Shown here: piece after piece, positions 1-8,142 of the stretch
How positions within the stretch are numbered: position 1 is the first letter of the stretch
Layout of the letters: each line of letters begins with the position of its first letter
NCBI GenBank assembly: GCA_023429345.1
Contig: JAEYVB010000445.1
Coordinates: forward strand, 1 to 10,892
Length of the DNA: 10,892 nt
Source: Planctomycetota bacterium
GTDB lineage: Bacteria; Planctomycetota; Phycisphaerae; Phycisphaerales; UBA1924
Reading direction: 5' to 3'
Program-made: the position numbers and the translations under genes
Notes under the pieces: generated by a model
Seen by the model: only the letters and a program-made list of their open reading frames with translations
Told to the model about the DNA's origin: nothing
Database searches by the model: none

Positions 1-1446
<1,446 letters not shown>

Positions 1447-1449
1447 CCA

Positions 1450-1662
1450 ATGGCAAAGGCAAGCGATCTCCTCGGCAAGGCGGGCGGCAGCGGTTTCGGC
1501 CCCGGGCCCAAGCCCAGCCACATCCAGCCCGTCGCCCCCGAGGGCAAGGACCAGAAGGACATCACCAAGTCGCACCCCGTCAAGGACGCCAGGCCGACCA
1601 AACCGGGCAAGGGCACCGGCGGCGGCGGCAGCGCCCCGGTCTCGGTGCGCCCCAAGGTGTGA
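1450..1662 (+). CDS. Small Gly/Pro/Lys-rich protein between groEL1 and groES, function unknown
   Basis: A 70-residue ORF that I do not recognise as any family. It begins MAKASDLLGKAGG, starts 3 nt after the groEL1 stop and ends 64 nt before groES. The groEL1 end supplies a purine-rich GGGATGGGG (1432-1440) that could act as its ribosome binding site. The sequence is rich in Gly, Pro, Lys, Ser and Asp, has no cysteine and almost no bulky hydrophobic residues after the first ten, and ends in basic PVSVRPKV. It is probably mostly disordered. No signal peptide or membrane segment is visible. Codon bias resembles the neighbours, and the tight spacing on the same strand suggests it is real and co-transcribed. 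A role with the chaperonin would be a guess from position only. Confidence 0.6.
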   Translation: MAKASDLLGKAGGSGFGPGPKPSHIQPVAPEGKDQKDITKSHPVKDARPTKPGKGTGGGGSAPVSVRPKV

Positions 1663-1726
1663 TTCGTTCCAATAAGCACGCAGCAACCTGAGAGACTTCT
1701 TTCAGCGATACGGAGACTCTGAAGCA

Positions 1727-2017
1727 ATGGCCGTCAAACCCCTCGAAGACCGCGTCCTCGTCAAGCCCATCGAAGCCGAGTCCAAGACCGCTTCGGGCAT
1801 CTACCTCCCCGAGACCGCCAAGGAGAAGCCCGTCCGCGGCAAGGTCGTCGCCGCCGGCCCCGGCAAGCGCCTCGACAACGGCGCCCGCGCCAAGATGTCC
1901 GTCGGCGAGGGCGACACCGTCGTCTACGGCAAGTACGCCGGCACCGAGGTCGAGATCAAGGGCGTCAAGCACCTGATCCTCCGCGAGAGCGAGCTGCTGG
2001 GCGTCATCGAGGGCTGA
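1727..2017 (+). CDS. groES: Co-chaperonin GroES
   Basis: Heptameric 10 kDa lid of the GroEL cage. The 96-residue length is normal for the family. Visible hallmarks are the N-terminal KPLEDRVLVKPIEAE strand, the mobile loop at about residues 16-35 (KTASGIYLPETAKEKP, with the hydrophobic Ile-Tyr-Leu tripeptide that docks on GroEL where Ile-Val-Leu is more usual), GKVVAAGPGKR, and the C-terminal motif GDTVVYGKYAGTEVEIKG followed by LILRESELLGVIEG. A GGAGA at 1712-1716 lies 10 nt before the ATG. It is the only groES in the window and sits between two groEL copies, so it may serve one or both. The 64-nt upstream gap is the largest in the chaperonin part of the cluster and could hold a promoter, but I see no convincing -35/-10 pair or CIRCE operator. 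Confidence 0.97.
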   Translation: MAVKPLEDRVLVKPIEAESKTASGIYLPETAKEKPVRGKVVAAGPGKRLDNGARAKMSVGEGDTVVYGKYAGTEVEIKGVKHLILRESELLGVIEG

Positions 2018-2026
2018 TCGTCCGAC

Positions 2027-2968
2027 ATGGAACTCCTGAAGCGACTCCGAACCAAGCCCGTCGAAGTGGCGGCCAAGAAGGCCGGCCACGGCTTCTTCTT
2101 CGTGCGCGGGCACCCGCGCTCGGGGACCAACTGGGTCGGGGCGCTGCTCAACCTGCACCCCAACATCAACTGCTTCGGCGAGTTCCATTTCGAGGACATC
2201 AGGAACGCCATCGACACGCTCCAGGCCCACCCCTGGCAGATCACCGCCCGCGAGCCGCTGAAGACGGTCATGGACCGCTCCTTCGAGGACATGGTGAAGA
2301 AATCGGTGCTCACCCTCGTCGAGCGCAAGCCCGACGCCTACTGGGTCGGCGACCGGACGCCCCGGGGCCTCCGCGTCTTCGTCGAGGGCGCCCCCCACTT
2401 CCTCATCATCCGCGACGGGCGCGATGTGCTGGTGAGCTGGACCTTCCACGTCCTGCGCATGCGCCCGCACGTGCTGGATGTCGTCGTCCCCGGCGACATC
2501 CGCCCCGGCTTCAACCGGCTCTACGAGCGCTTCCAGGCCGACCAGGACCACTTCGCCAAGCACCCGCACGAGCTCCTCTCCGACGAGGGGTGGGTGCGCC
2601 TCGTCGCCGGGCGCTGGGCGGGCTGGATGCGGGCCGACATGGAGTCCATCCGGCGCATCGAGGCCAACGACAAGGGCGCCCGGTGCCCTCTCATGGTCAT
2701 CCGCTACGAGGAGCTGCACGCCGACACCGAGGCCGGCCGCCGCGGCATGTACGAGTTTCTGGGCGAGGACCCCGCCGAGGCCCTCCCCCTGAGCGGCGAG
2801 ACCAGGACCGCCCCCGGCTTCGAGAAGGAAGACCCCCAGTCCTTCTGGCGCCACGGGCAGGTCGGCGACTGGACGAAGTACGCGACCGACGATTTCAGGC
2901 GATGGTTCAAGGACGCCGCCGGCGAGGTGCTGGCGGAGCTGAAGTACGAGAGAGACGACCGGTGGTGA
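2027..2968 (+). CDS. PAPS-dependent sulfotransferase family protein
   Basis: Predicted cytosolic sulfotransferase that moves a sulfuryl group from PAPS to an unidentified acceptor. The 313-residue protein has the 5'-phosphosulfate loop GHPRSGTNW (residues 28-36), the 3'-phosphate-binding strand FLIIRDGRDVLVSW (125-138), a RYEEL motif (226-230) and the C-terminal WRHGQVGDW (274-282), equivalent to the RKGxxGDW PAPS-binding motif. No signal peptide or membrane helix is seen. The ATG is 9 nt after the groES stop, with no close Shine-Dalgarno; the nearest is GAGGG at 2009-2013, inside groES, which suggests translational coupling. It lies between groES and groEL2, an unexpected place for this enzyme. 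Codon bias matches the neighbours, so there is no sign of very recent transfer. The substrate cannot be told from sequence. Confidence 0.88.
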   Translation: MELLKRLRTKPVEVAAKKAGHGFFFVRGHPRSGTNWVGALLNLHPNINCFGEFHFEDIRNAIDTLQAHPWQITAREPLKTVMDRSFEDMVKKSVLTLVERKPDAYWVGDRTPRGLRVFVEGAPHFLIIRDGRDVLVSWTFHVLRMRPHVLDVVVPGDIRPGFNRLYERFQADQDHFAKHPHELLSDEGWVRLVAGRWAGWMRADMESIRRIEANDKGARCPLMVIRYEELHADTEAGRRGMYEFLGEDPAEALPLSGETRTAPGFEKEDPQSFWRHGQVGDWTKYATDDFRRWFKDAAGEVLAELKYERDDRW

Positions 2969-3017
2969 GGGCCTCCGCCCCGCGCGCCGCTTTGCAAGAG
3001 AACAACGGAGCTAGACA

Positions 3018-4640
3018 ATGGCCACCAAGCAGATCATGTTCGACGACGCCGCCCTCCTCGAGATGAAGAAGGGCGTCGACCGCCTCGCCGACGCCGTCAA
3101 GTGCACCATGGGCCCCGCCGGCCGGCACGTCGTCATCGAGAAGTCCTACGGCGGCCCCTCCGTCACCAAGGACGGTGTCAGCGTCTCGAAGGAGATCACC
3201 CTCCCCGACCCCTTCCAGAGCATGGGCGCGAAGATGGTGAACGAGGTCGCCAAGCGCACCGCCGACAAGGCCGGCGACGGCACCACCGCCGCCACCGTCC
3301 TGGCCCAGGCCATCTTCTCCGAGGGCCTCCGCCACGTCGCCTCGGGCGCCAACCCCGTGCAGCTCCAGCGCGGCGTGACCAACGCCGCCAATGCCGCGGC
3401 CGAGGCCATCGACACCATGGCCGTCAAGACCAAGGGCAAGGAGGACTACCGCAAGATCGCCCTGGTCTCCTGCAACTACAACAACGAGGTGGCCGAGCAC
3501 ATCGCCGAGGCCATCGCCAAGGTCGGCCCCGACGGCGTCGTCGAGGTCGAGGAGGGCAAGTCGGCCGAGACCACCCTCGAGTACGTCGAGGGCATGCAGT
3601 TCGACAAGGGCTATCTGTCCCCCTACTTCATGACCGACCCCAAGACCGCCGAGGCCGTCCTCGAGGACTGCTACATCCTGATCTACGAGAAGAAGATCAG
3701 CAACCTCCCCGACCTCCTCCCGCTCCTCAACAAGGTCGTCATGAGCGGCAAGCCCCTGCTCATCATCGCCGAGGAGATCGAGAACGAGGCCCTCGCCACG
3801 CTGGTCGTCAACCGCCTCCGCGGCACGCTGAAGATCTGCGCCGTCAAGGCCCCCGGCTTCGGCGACCGCCGCAAGGCCATGCTGGGCGACATCGCCATCC
3901 TCACCGGCGGCACCTTCATCGCCGAGGACCTGGGCCGCTCGCTCGAGTCCGTCGAGGTGGCCGAGCTCGGCCGCGCCAAGAAGGTCCTGGTCACCAAGGA
4001 CGACACGACCATCATCGAGGGCGCCGGCAAGCGGAAGGACATCGAGGCCCGCGCCGCCCAGATCATGAGCCAGTGGGAGAAGTCCACCAGCGACTACGAC
4101 AAGGAGAAGCTGATGGAGCGCCACGCCAAGCTCACCGGCGGCGTCGCCATCATCCACGTCGGCGGCGCCAGCGAGGTCGCGATGAAGGCCCTCAAGGACC
4201 TCGTCGATGACGCCCTGCACGCGACCCGGGCCGCGGCCAAGGAGGGGTACGTCCCCGGGGGCGGCGTCGCCCTGCTCCGCACGCAGGAGGCGATCCTCGC
4301 CGCTCAGAAGAAGGCCAAGGGTGACGAGAAGCAGGGCTTCGACATCGTGGCCCACGCCGTCGAGGCCTGCTGCCGACAGATCGCGGAGAACGCCGGCTAC
4401 GACGGCGACCTCGTGGTCGAGAAGGTGAAGGAGGGCGGCAAGGGCGGCGTCGGATTCGGCTTCAACGCCGCAACGGGCGACTACACCGACCTCGTGAAGG
4501 CCGGCGTCATCGACCCCGCCCTGGTCGCCAAGACCGCCCTCGTCAACGCCGCCAGCGTCGCCGGCCTGATGCTGACGACGGATGTCCTCATCACCGAACT
4601 CAAGGAAGACAAGAGTCCGGCGGAGGGCGCCGTTGCCTGA
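3018..4640 (+). CDS. groEL: Chaperonin GroEL, copy 2 (full length, no GGM tail)
   Basis: Complete 540-residue chaperonin. GGAG at 3007-3010 lies 7 nt before the ATG. Numbering matches E. coli closely: K51-D52, the GDGTT phosphate loop with D87 (residues 86-90), Y203 in GYLSPYF, and the catalytic D398 in DDALHATRAA; PGGGVALL follows. Apical groove residues look canonical (LLPLL, EALATLVVN), so it should bind substrate and GroES normally. The C-terminus ends ELKEDKSPAEGAVA and lacks the Gly-Met repeats of copy 1. It has six cysteines (including a CC pair in VEACCRQI), against one in the visible part of copy 1. The gene is 49 nt after the sulfotransferase, and three hairpins follow its stop. Paralog with a probably distinct client range or expression level; that part is inference. 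Confidence 0.98.
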   Translation: MATKQIMFDDAALLEMKKGVDRLADAVKCTMGPAGRHVVIEKSYGGPSVTKDGVSVSKEITLPDPFQSMGAKMVNEVAKRTADKAGDGTTAATVLAQAIFSEGLRHVASGANPVQLQRGVTNAANAAAEAIDTMAVKTKGKEDYRKIALVSCNYNNEVAEHIAEAIAKVGPDGVVEVEEGKSAETTLEYVEGMQFDKGYLSPYFMTDPKTAEAVLEDCYILIYEKKISNLPDLLPLLNKVVMSGKPLLIIAEEIENEALATLVVNRLRGTLKICAVKAPGFGDRRKAMLGDIAILTGGTFIAEDLGRSLESVEVAELGRAKKVLVTKDDTTIIEGAGKRKDIEARAAQIMSQWEKSTSDYDKEKLMERHAKLTGGVAIIHVGGASEVAMKALKDLVDDALHATRAAAKEGYVPGGGVALLRTQEAILAAQKKAKGDEKQGFDIVAHAVEACCRQIAENAGYDGDLVVEKVKEGGKGGVGFGFNAATGDYTDLVKAGVIDPALVAKTALVNAASVAGLMLTTDVLITELKEDKSPAEGAVA

Positions 4641-4647
4641 TGTGGGT

Positions 4648-4680
4648 GCCACCATCCGCCGCGCAGCGGCGCATGGTGCC
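4648..4680 (+). other. Imperfect hairpin directly after groEL2
   Basis: GCCACCATCCGCCGC (4648-4662) pairs with GCGGCGCATGGTGCC (4666-4680) around a 3-nt GCA loop. Thirteen of 15 positions pair; two are C-C mismatches. It begins 7 nt after the groEL2 stop and is not followed by a T-tract, so it is not a classical intrinsic terminator. It could be a transcript-stabilising or processing element, a partial terminator, or a copy of a dispersed REP-like repeat. Confidence 0.65.
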
Positions 4681-4692
4681 GAGTGAGAACTC
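4681..4692 (+). other. Mini hairpin with GAGA tetraloop over a GTG start
   Basis: GAGT (4681-4684) can pair with ACTC (4689-4692) across a GAGA loop, which fits the stable GNRA tetraloop pattern. A possible GTG start of the CPCC gene (4683-4685) lies inside it. With only 4 bp the element is weak alone, but it sits directly between two larger hairpins and could stack with them. Confidence 0.35.
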
Positions 4693-5057
4693 CCGAGCCC
4701 ACGGACGAAAGCCCGTGGGCTCGATTCGTGAAGCACGAGCAATGGTCCAAGCCGACTGACGCCGCCGGGCCGTGCCCCTGCTGTGGGTTCGTGAATCCGG
4801 ATTCGACGGACTTTGTGTGCGATCGGTGCTTCTGGGAACGCTCGTACTATGCTGAAGTTGACCCGGAGCGGATCGGTCCCGCGAATGGGATCTCGCTCTC
4901 GGCCGCGAGGCACCTGTTCGAGACGCGCGGCCCTGCCGCGTGCCGGCTGGTGAACAGTGGAAGTGGAAGTGGAATCTCAGCCGAGGCGATCGTCGCAATG
5001 AGCGATGAACAAGTGCTGCAGCTCGCTCCAGAGGGCGTGAATGCCAACCACCCGTGA
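4683..5057 (+). CDS. CPCC-type cysteine-rich small protein
   Basis: A 124-residue protein with the pattern of the Cys_rich_CPCC family (PF14206 as I recall): CPCCGF at residues 31-36, CDRCFWER at 46-53, then DPERIGPANGISLSAAR at 60-76, matching the family's CPCCGY / CPVCFWED / GPNGxSLxEAR blocks. The cysteine pairs probably bind a metal; the biochemical role is unknown to me. The C-terminal part has an SGSGSG stretch and is not recognisable. The start is uncertain: GTG 4683 (given here) lies in hairpins, and GTG 4728 (giving about 109 residues) follows them; neither has a good Shine-Dalgarno. About 34 of 124 codons end in A or T, far more than in groEL2 or dnaJ, which suggests a different origin. 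It overlaps dnaJ by 17 nt and carries the dnaJ ribosome binding site. Confidence 0.8.
   Translation: MRTPEPTDESPWARFVKHEQWSKPTDAAGPCPCCGFVNPDSTDFVCDRCFWERSYYAEVDPERIGPANGISLSAARHLFETRGPAACRLVNSGSGSGISAEAIVAMSDEQVLQLAPEGVNANHP
4694..4723 (+). repeat. Perfect 11-bp inverted repeat (hairpin)
   Basis: CGAGCCCACGG (4694-4704) and CCGTGGGCTCG (4713-4723) are exact reverse complements with an 8-nt loop, ACGAAAGC. It lies in the first codons of the longest version of the CPCC reading frame and just before an alternative GTG start at 4728. Such a strong palindrome is more typical of an intergenic element than of coding sequence, which argues for the later start. No T-tract follows. It may be a member of a dispersed palindromic repeat family. 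Confidence 0.75.
4956..4973 (+). repeat. Hexanucleotide tandem repeat (AGTGGA x3)
   Basis: Three perfect copies of AGTGGA lie in the CPCC gene and encode Ser-Gly-Ser-Gly-Ser-Gly as a flexible linker. Copy-number change would alter linker length but not the frame. Confidence 0.7.
5031..5035 (+). promoter_or_regulatory. dnaJ ribosome binding site inside the CPCC gene
   Basis: GAGGG ends 5 nt before the dnaJ ATG (5041) and is located within the last codons of the upstream CPCC frame. The position fixes the dnaJ start and suggests translational coupling of the two genes. Confidence 0.7.
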
Positions 5058-6198
5058 CTACTACGAGATCCTCGGCGTCAACAAAACCGCTGACGCGGAG
5101 GAGATCAAGCGCGCCTACCGCCGCCTCGCCATGAAGTACCACCCGGACCGCAACCCGGGCGATGCCGAGGCCGAGGGCAAGTTCAAGGAGTGCGCCGAGG
5201 CCTACGAGGTCCTCTCCGATCAGAACAAGCGCGCCCGCTACGACCAGTTCGGCCACGAGGGCGTCCGCGGCGCCGGCGCAGCGGCCCACGACTTCTCCCG
5301 CATGGATGTCCAGGACATCTTCTCGATGTTCAACGACATCTTCGGTGGGGGCGGCGGCGGCATGGGCGGGGCCCGCCCCGGTCAGCGCGGCCGCGGCGTC
5401 GCCCGCGGGTACGACCTCGAGACCGAGGTCCAGATCACGCTCGAGGATGTCCTCAAGGGCGCCGAGCGCGAGATCGAGTTCACCCGCCTCGACGTCTGCG
5501 ACGTCTGCTCCGGCTCGGGCGCCAAGCCCGGGTCAACCCCGATTTCCTGCCCCACCTGCGGCGGCCAGGGCCGGGTGCAGCAGGCGGGCCTCGGCGGCAT
5601 GTTCCGCATGGTCACGACCTGCCCGACCTGCGCGGGCCGCGGCCAGATCGTCAAGGACCACTGCGAGCAGTGCCGCGGCAAGGGGCGCGTGCCGCGGAAG
5701 CGCAAGCTGGTGGTGAAGATCCCGGCCGGCATCAGCGACGGTCAGGCGGTGCGGGTGAGCGGGGAGGGAGAGCCGCCCCCGCCTGAGCTTTCGCCGGGCG
5801 GCGAGGGCATGCGGGGCGACCTGCACGTGGTCACCCGCGTCAAACAGCACGAGCTTTTCAGCCGCGAGGGCGACCACCTGCTCCTGGAGATGCCCATCGG
5901 CTTCACCCAGGCGGCGCTCGGCGCGGAGATGAAGGTGCCCACGCTCGACGGCGAGGACACCGTGAAGATCCAGCGGGGAACGCAGCACGGCGCGCTTTTC
6001 CGCGTGACGGGCAAGGGATTGCCGAATCTGCGCAGCGGGCGGCGTGGCGACCTGGTGCTGGTGACCAAGATCGAGATCCCCAAGAAGCTCTCGGCGAAGC
6101 AGGAGAAGCTGCTGCGCGATTTCGCGGAGACCGAGGACAAGGATGTGCTGCCCGAGTCGCAGGGGTTTCTCAAGAAGGTCCGCGACTGGCTCGGCTGA
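5041..6198 (+). CDS. dnaJ: Chaperone protein DnaJ (Hsp40, type I)
   Basis: Co-chaperone that delivers unfolded clients to DnaK and stimulates its ATPase. The 385-residue protein has the full type I layout: J domain (about 5-70) with HPD at 34-36, a Gly/Phe-rich linker (about 75-120, with a run of six Gly at 102-107), a zinc-finger domain with four CxxCxGxG repeats beginning at C153, C170, C194 and C208, and the C-terminal substrate-binding domains. A Pro-rich insert (EGEPPPPELSPGGEG, about 242-256) is longer than in E. coli DnaJ. The start overlaps the CPCC gene by 17 nt and has its own GAGGG. grpE follows 17 nt downstream. dnaK is not in the window and must be encoded elsewhere if present. 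Confidence 0.98.
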   Translation: MPTTRDYYEILGVNKTADAEEIKRAYRRLAMKYHPDRNPGDAEAEGKFKECAEAYEVLSDQNKRARYDQFGHEGVRGAGAAAHDFSRMDVQDIFSMFNDIFGGGGGGMGGARPGQRGRGVARGYDLETEVQITLEDVLKGAEREIEFTRLDVCDVCSGSGAKPGSTPISCPTCGGQGRVQQAGLGGMFRMVTTCPTCAGRGQIVKDHCEQCRGKGRVPRKRKLVVKIPAGISDGQAVRVSGEGEPPPPELSPGGEGMRGDLHVVTRVKQHELFSREGDHLLLEMPIGFTQAALGAEMKVPTLDGEDTVKIQRGTQHGALFRVTGKGLPNLRSGRRGDLVLVTKIEIPKKLSAKQEKLLRDFAETEDKDVLPESQGFLKKVRDWLG

Positions 6199-6215
6199 GC
6201 GGGGAGTGCTGAAGG

Positions 6216-6818
6216 ATGTGGCCCAAGAAGAAGCAAGACCGTGCGGAGGAAGGCATGAAGCCCGACATGCACGACAACGACATGGATCAGCGGAACGGAA
6301 CGCCCGATGAGCACGCCGGCCCAGAGGCCGCGGGCATGGATGCGGAGCTCGACACGCTGCGGAGTCGCATCTCGCAGCTCGAGGACCAGAACGCGCAGCT
6401 CAACCAGGACAAGCTGCGGGCGCTCGCGGATTACCACAACTTCGCCAAGCGGGCCGCGGCCAACGAGCGCGAGGCCAAGACGCAGGGCACGACGGCGATC
6501 GTGCTGAACATCCTTCCGGTCATCGACAACTTCGATCTTGCGCTCGGTCAGGATCTCAGCAAGGTGACGGCCGAGCAGATCGCAGGCGGCGTGAAGGTGA
6601 TCCGGGATGAGCTGCTGCGGGTGCTGCAGAAGCACGGTGTCTCGATGATCGAGCCCGCCCCGGGCGAGGAGTTCGACCCTCACCGTCACCAGGCCGTGAC
6701 GCAGATGCAGGATGAAAGCGTTCAGCCCGGGCACATCGTCCGCTGCCTTCAAGCGGGGTACGCGCTCCACGAACGCGTGATCCGTCCTGCCAGCGTGGGC
6801 GTCCGTCCTACCGAGTGA
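6216..6818 (+). CDS. grpE: Nucleotide exchange factor GrpE
   Basis: Releases ADP from DnaK and so completes the DnaK-DnaJ cycle. The 200-residue protein has a charged, His/Asp/Glu-rich N-terminus (1-40), a long helix likely to form the dimer coiled coil (about 41-90, LRSRISQLEDQNAQL), the conserved LPVIDNFDLAL (100-110), EPAPGEEFDPHRHQAV (146-161) and the C-terminal GrpE signature around HIVRCLQAGYALHERVIRPA (173-192). Two starts are possible. ATG 6216 has GGGGAG at 6201-6206; ATG 6255 (residue 14) has a stronger GGAGG at 6245-6249 with ideal spacing and would give 187 residues. The order dnaJ then grpE, without dnaK between them, differs from the common grpE-dnaK-dnaJ arrangement. Confidence 0.96.
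   Translation: MWPKKKQDRAEEGMKPDMHDNDMDQRNGTPDEHAGPEAAGMDAELDTLRSRISQLEDQNAQLNQDKLRALADYHNFAKRAAANEREAKTQGTTAIVLNILPVIDNFDLALGQDLSKVTAEQIAGGVKVIRDELLRVLQKHGVSMIEPAPGEEFDPHRHQAVTQMQDESVQPGHIVRCLQAGYALHERVIRPASVGVRPTE
6245..6249 (+). promoter_or_regulatory. Second, stronger Shine-Dalgarno within the grpE 5' end
   Basis: A consensus GGAGG lies 5 nt before the in-frame ATG at 6255. It supports an alternative or additional GrpE start 13 codons downstream of the first ATG. Confidence 0.5.
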
Positions 6819-6864
6819 TCAACCCCGGCCTCTCCAGCCGACATACGCGAAGGAGTTCACACGT

Positions 6865-7197
6865 ATGCCGACCTACGACTACAAGTGCAACGCGTGCGAC
6901 CACACGTTCGAGATCTTCCACTCGATGACCGAAGTGAAGCGCAAGTGCCCCGAGTGCGGGAAGAACGCGCTCGAGCGGCAGATCGGCACCGGCGGCGCGG
7001 TGATTTTCAAGGGTTCGGGGTTCTACCAGACTGATTACCGCTCGGAGAGCTACAAGAAGGCCGCGGAAGCAGATAGCGGTAAGAAGACCGAGAGCAAGGC
7101 AGAGACGAAGACCGAAGCCAAGGCTGAGAAGAAGCCCGCGGCCTCTGCCGAGAGCAAGCCGGCGAAGGGCGAAAAGGCCTCGAAGAAGGCCGGATGA
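6865..7197 (+). CDS. FmdB-family zinc ribbon protein with Lys/Ala/Glu-rich tail
   Basis: A 110-residue protein starting MPTYDYKCNACDHTFE, the hallmark of the FmdB putative regulatory family. A single zinc ribbon is formed by C8, C11, C28 and C31, followed by the typical GGAVIFKGSGFYQTDYR (about 43-59). From about residue 64 the protein is a highly charged, low-complexity Lys/Ala/Glu/Ser tail, probably disordered. AAGGAG at 6850-6855 lies 9 nt before the ATG. It follows grpE by 46 nt on the same strand, so it is probably the last gene of the chaperone cluster. The family's molecular role is poorly known; the FmdB name comes from a proposed regulator of formamidase expression. Link to protein folding is from position only. 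Confidence 0.88.
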   Translation: MPTYDYKCNACDHTFEIFHSMTEVKRKCPECGKNALERQIGTGGAVIFKGSGFYQTDYRSESYKKAAEADSGKKTESKAETKTEAKAEKKPAASAESKPAKGEKASKKAG

Positions 7198-8142
7198 TCA
7201 GAGCCCGAGGGTCCGCCGCTTCGTTTCCCATTCCGCCGATTCACGCTTGTTGTCGCTCTTGAGGGCGCCGGGCCCCCCCGTTTTCAGTTCGCGGATGGCC
7301 TCCACCTCGAGCTTCGTGAGCCGCACGGCTTCGAGTTCGTAATCGCGCCATGCCTCCATGGTGATGGGGACGATCGGCTCCAGGAGCGCGTACATCGCCT
7401 CGGCGTAGACGCGGATCTCGGCCTGGGCGTGGCTGTCCATGCGCAGCGAGAGGAATCGAAGAATGTTGTGCAGGTCGCACTTCCAGTACCACTGCGTGTA
7501 CACGCTCACGGGCAGGCCGATGCGGGCGAGCTCGCGGCTGACGCCCTGCTCGGTGAGAGCCGAGTACCGGGTGTAGAGCGCCTCGGCCTCCTCGAGGTAC
7601 TTAACGAACTCTTCGGCGGTCCTGAGTTCCTGCTCGGTACCGCCCGAGGCGAAGGTTTCCTCGCCGCCCTGGCGGTTCGACTGGCTCTGCTTGCGGACCT
7701 CTTCCACGCTCGGGCGGTAGAAGTGGTCGGGCATGATCGAGTAGCGACCGGAGTACTCGTTGACGTTAGCCGTACGGTGACGGATCCACTGGCGAGCGAT
7801 GAAGATGGGCATGGAGATGTGGAACTTGAACTCCAGCATCTCAAACGGCGTCGTGTGGCGATGACGGAGGAGGTACCGGATCAGGCCGCGGTCCTCGTTC
7901 ACCCGCTTGGTGCCCTGGCCGTATGAGACGCGGGCGGCCTGCACGATCGCCGCATCCGCCGTCTGCCCCTCCGGGACCAGCCGCGGCATGGCGTCCAACA
8001 GGGCGATAAAGCCGTGGTCGTGGATCTGGACTTCCTGGCGCGACGACCCGCCCATGACATCGACCAGCGTCGATTCGGTCGGGACCTTCTTGATGGTGGG
8101 TTGGTTCACGGCTGTCTTCGGGCTCGGGGCAAGGGCGGTCAT
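7198..8142 (-). CDS. thyX: Flavin-dependent thymidylate synthase ThyX
   Basis: Makes dTMP from dUMP using methylene-tetrahydrofolate and FAD with NAD(P)H, replacing ThyA. The 314-residue protein carries the signature RHRx7S as RHRTANVNEYS (residues 121-131), preceded by LIRYLLRHRHTTPFEM (87-102) and PIFIARQW (112-119), and followed by YRPS. The C-terminal half has LPVSVYTQWYWKCDLHNILRFLSLR (210-234) and AQAEIR (239-244), which shape the dUMP pocket in the family. A polar stretch at about 150-175 (KQSQSNRQGG and on) is a probable surface loop. The ATG is the only start after the in-frame upstream stop at about 8181-8183, but no Shine-Dalgarno precedes it. Convergent with fmdB, divergent from mqnA. 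Confidence 0.96.
   Translation of the reverse strand: MTALAPSPKTAVNQPTIKKVPTESTLVDVMGGSSRQEVQIHDHGFIALLDAMPRLVPEGQTADAAIVQAARVSYGQGTKRVNEDRGLIRYLLRHRHTTPFEMLEFKFHISMPIFIARQWIRHRTANVNEYSGRYSIMPDHFYRPSVEEVRKQSQSNRQGGEETFASGGTEQELRTAEEFVKYLEEAEALYTRYSALTEQGVSRELARIGLPVSVYTQWYWKCDLHNILRFLSLRMDSHAQAEIRVYAEAMYALLEPIVPITMEAWRDYELEAVRLTKLEVEAIRELKTGGPGALKSDNKRESAEWETKRRTLGL

Noticed and set aside
1663..1726. Possible CIRCE (HrcA) operator or promoter before groES
   Set aside because: I looked for TTAGCACTC-N9-GAGTGCTAA and saw no match; only short imperfect complementarity (AGAGACT/GACTCT) is present.
1580..2854. 424-codon open frame on the - strand opposite groES and the sulfotransferase
   Set aside because: Shadow frame of two well-supported + strand genes; repetitive Val/Gly/Asp/Ala composition and no motifs.
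4641..4723. Classical rho-independent terminator after groEL2
   Set aside because: Strong stems exist but no T-tract follows any of them, so I list them as hairpins of unknown function.
2907..4913. 668-codon open frame on the - strand opposite groEL2
   Set aside because: It mirrors the GC-rich third positions of groEL2 and is a low-complexity Gly/Leu/Asp/Ala/Val run with no recognisable domain. groEL2 on the + strand is certain.
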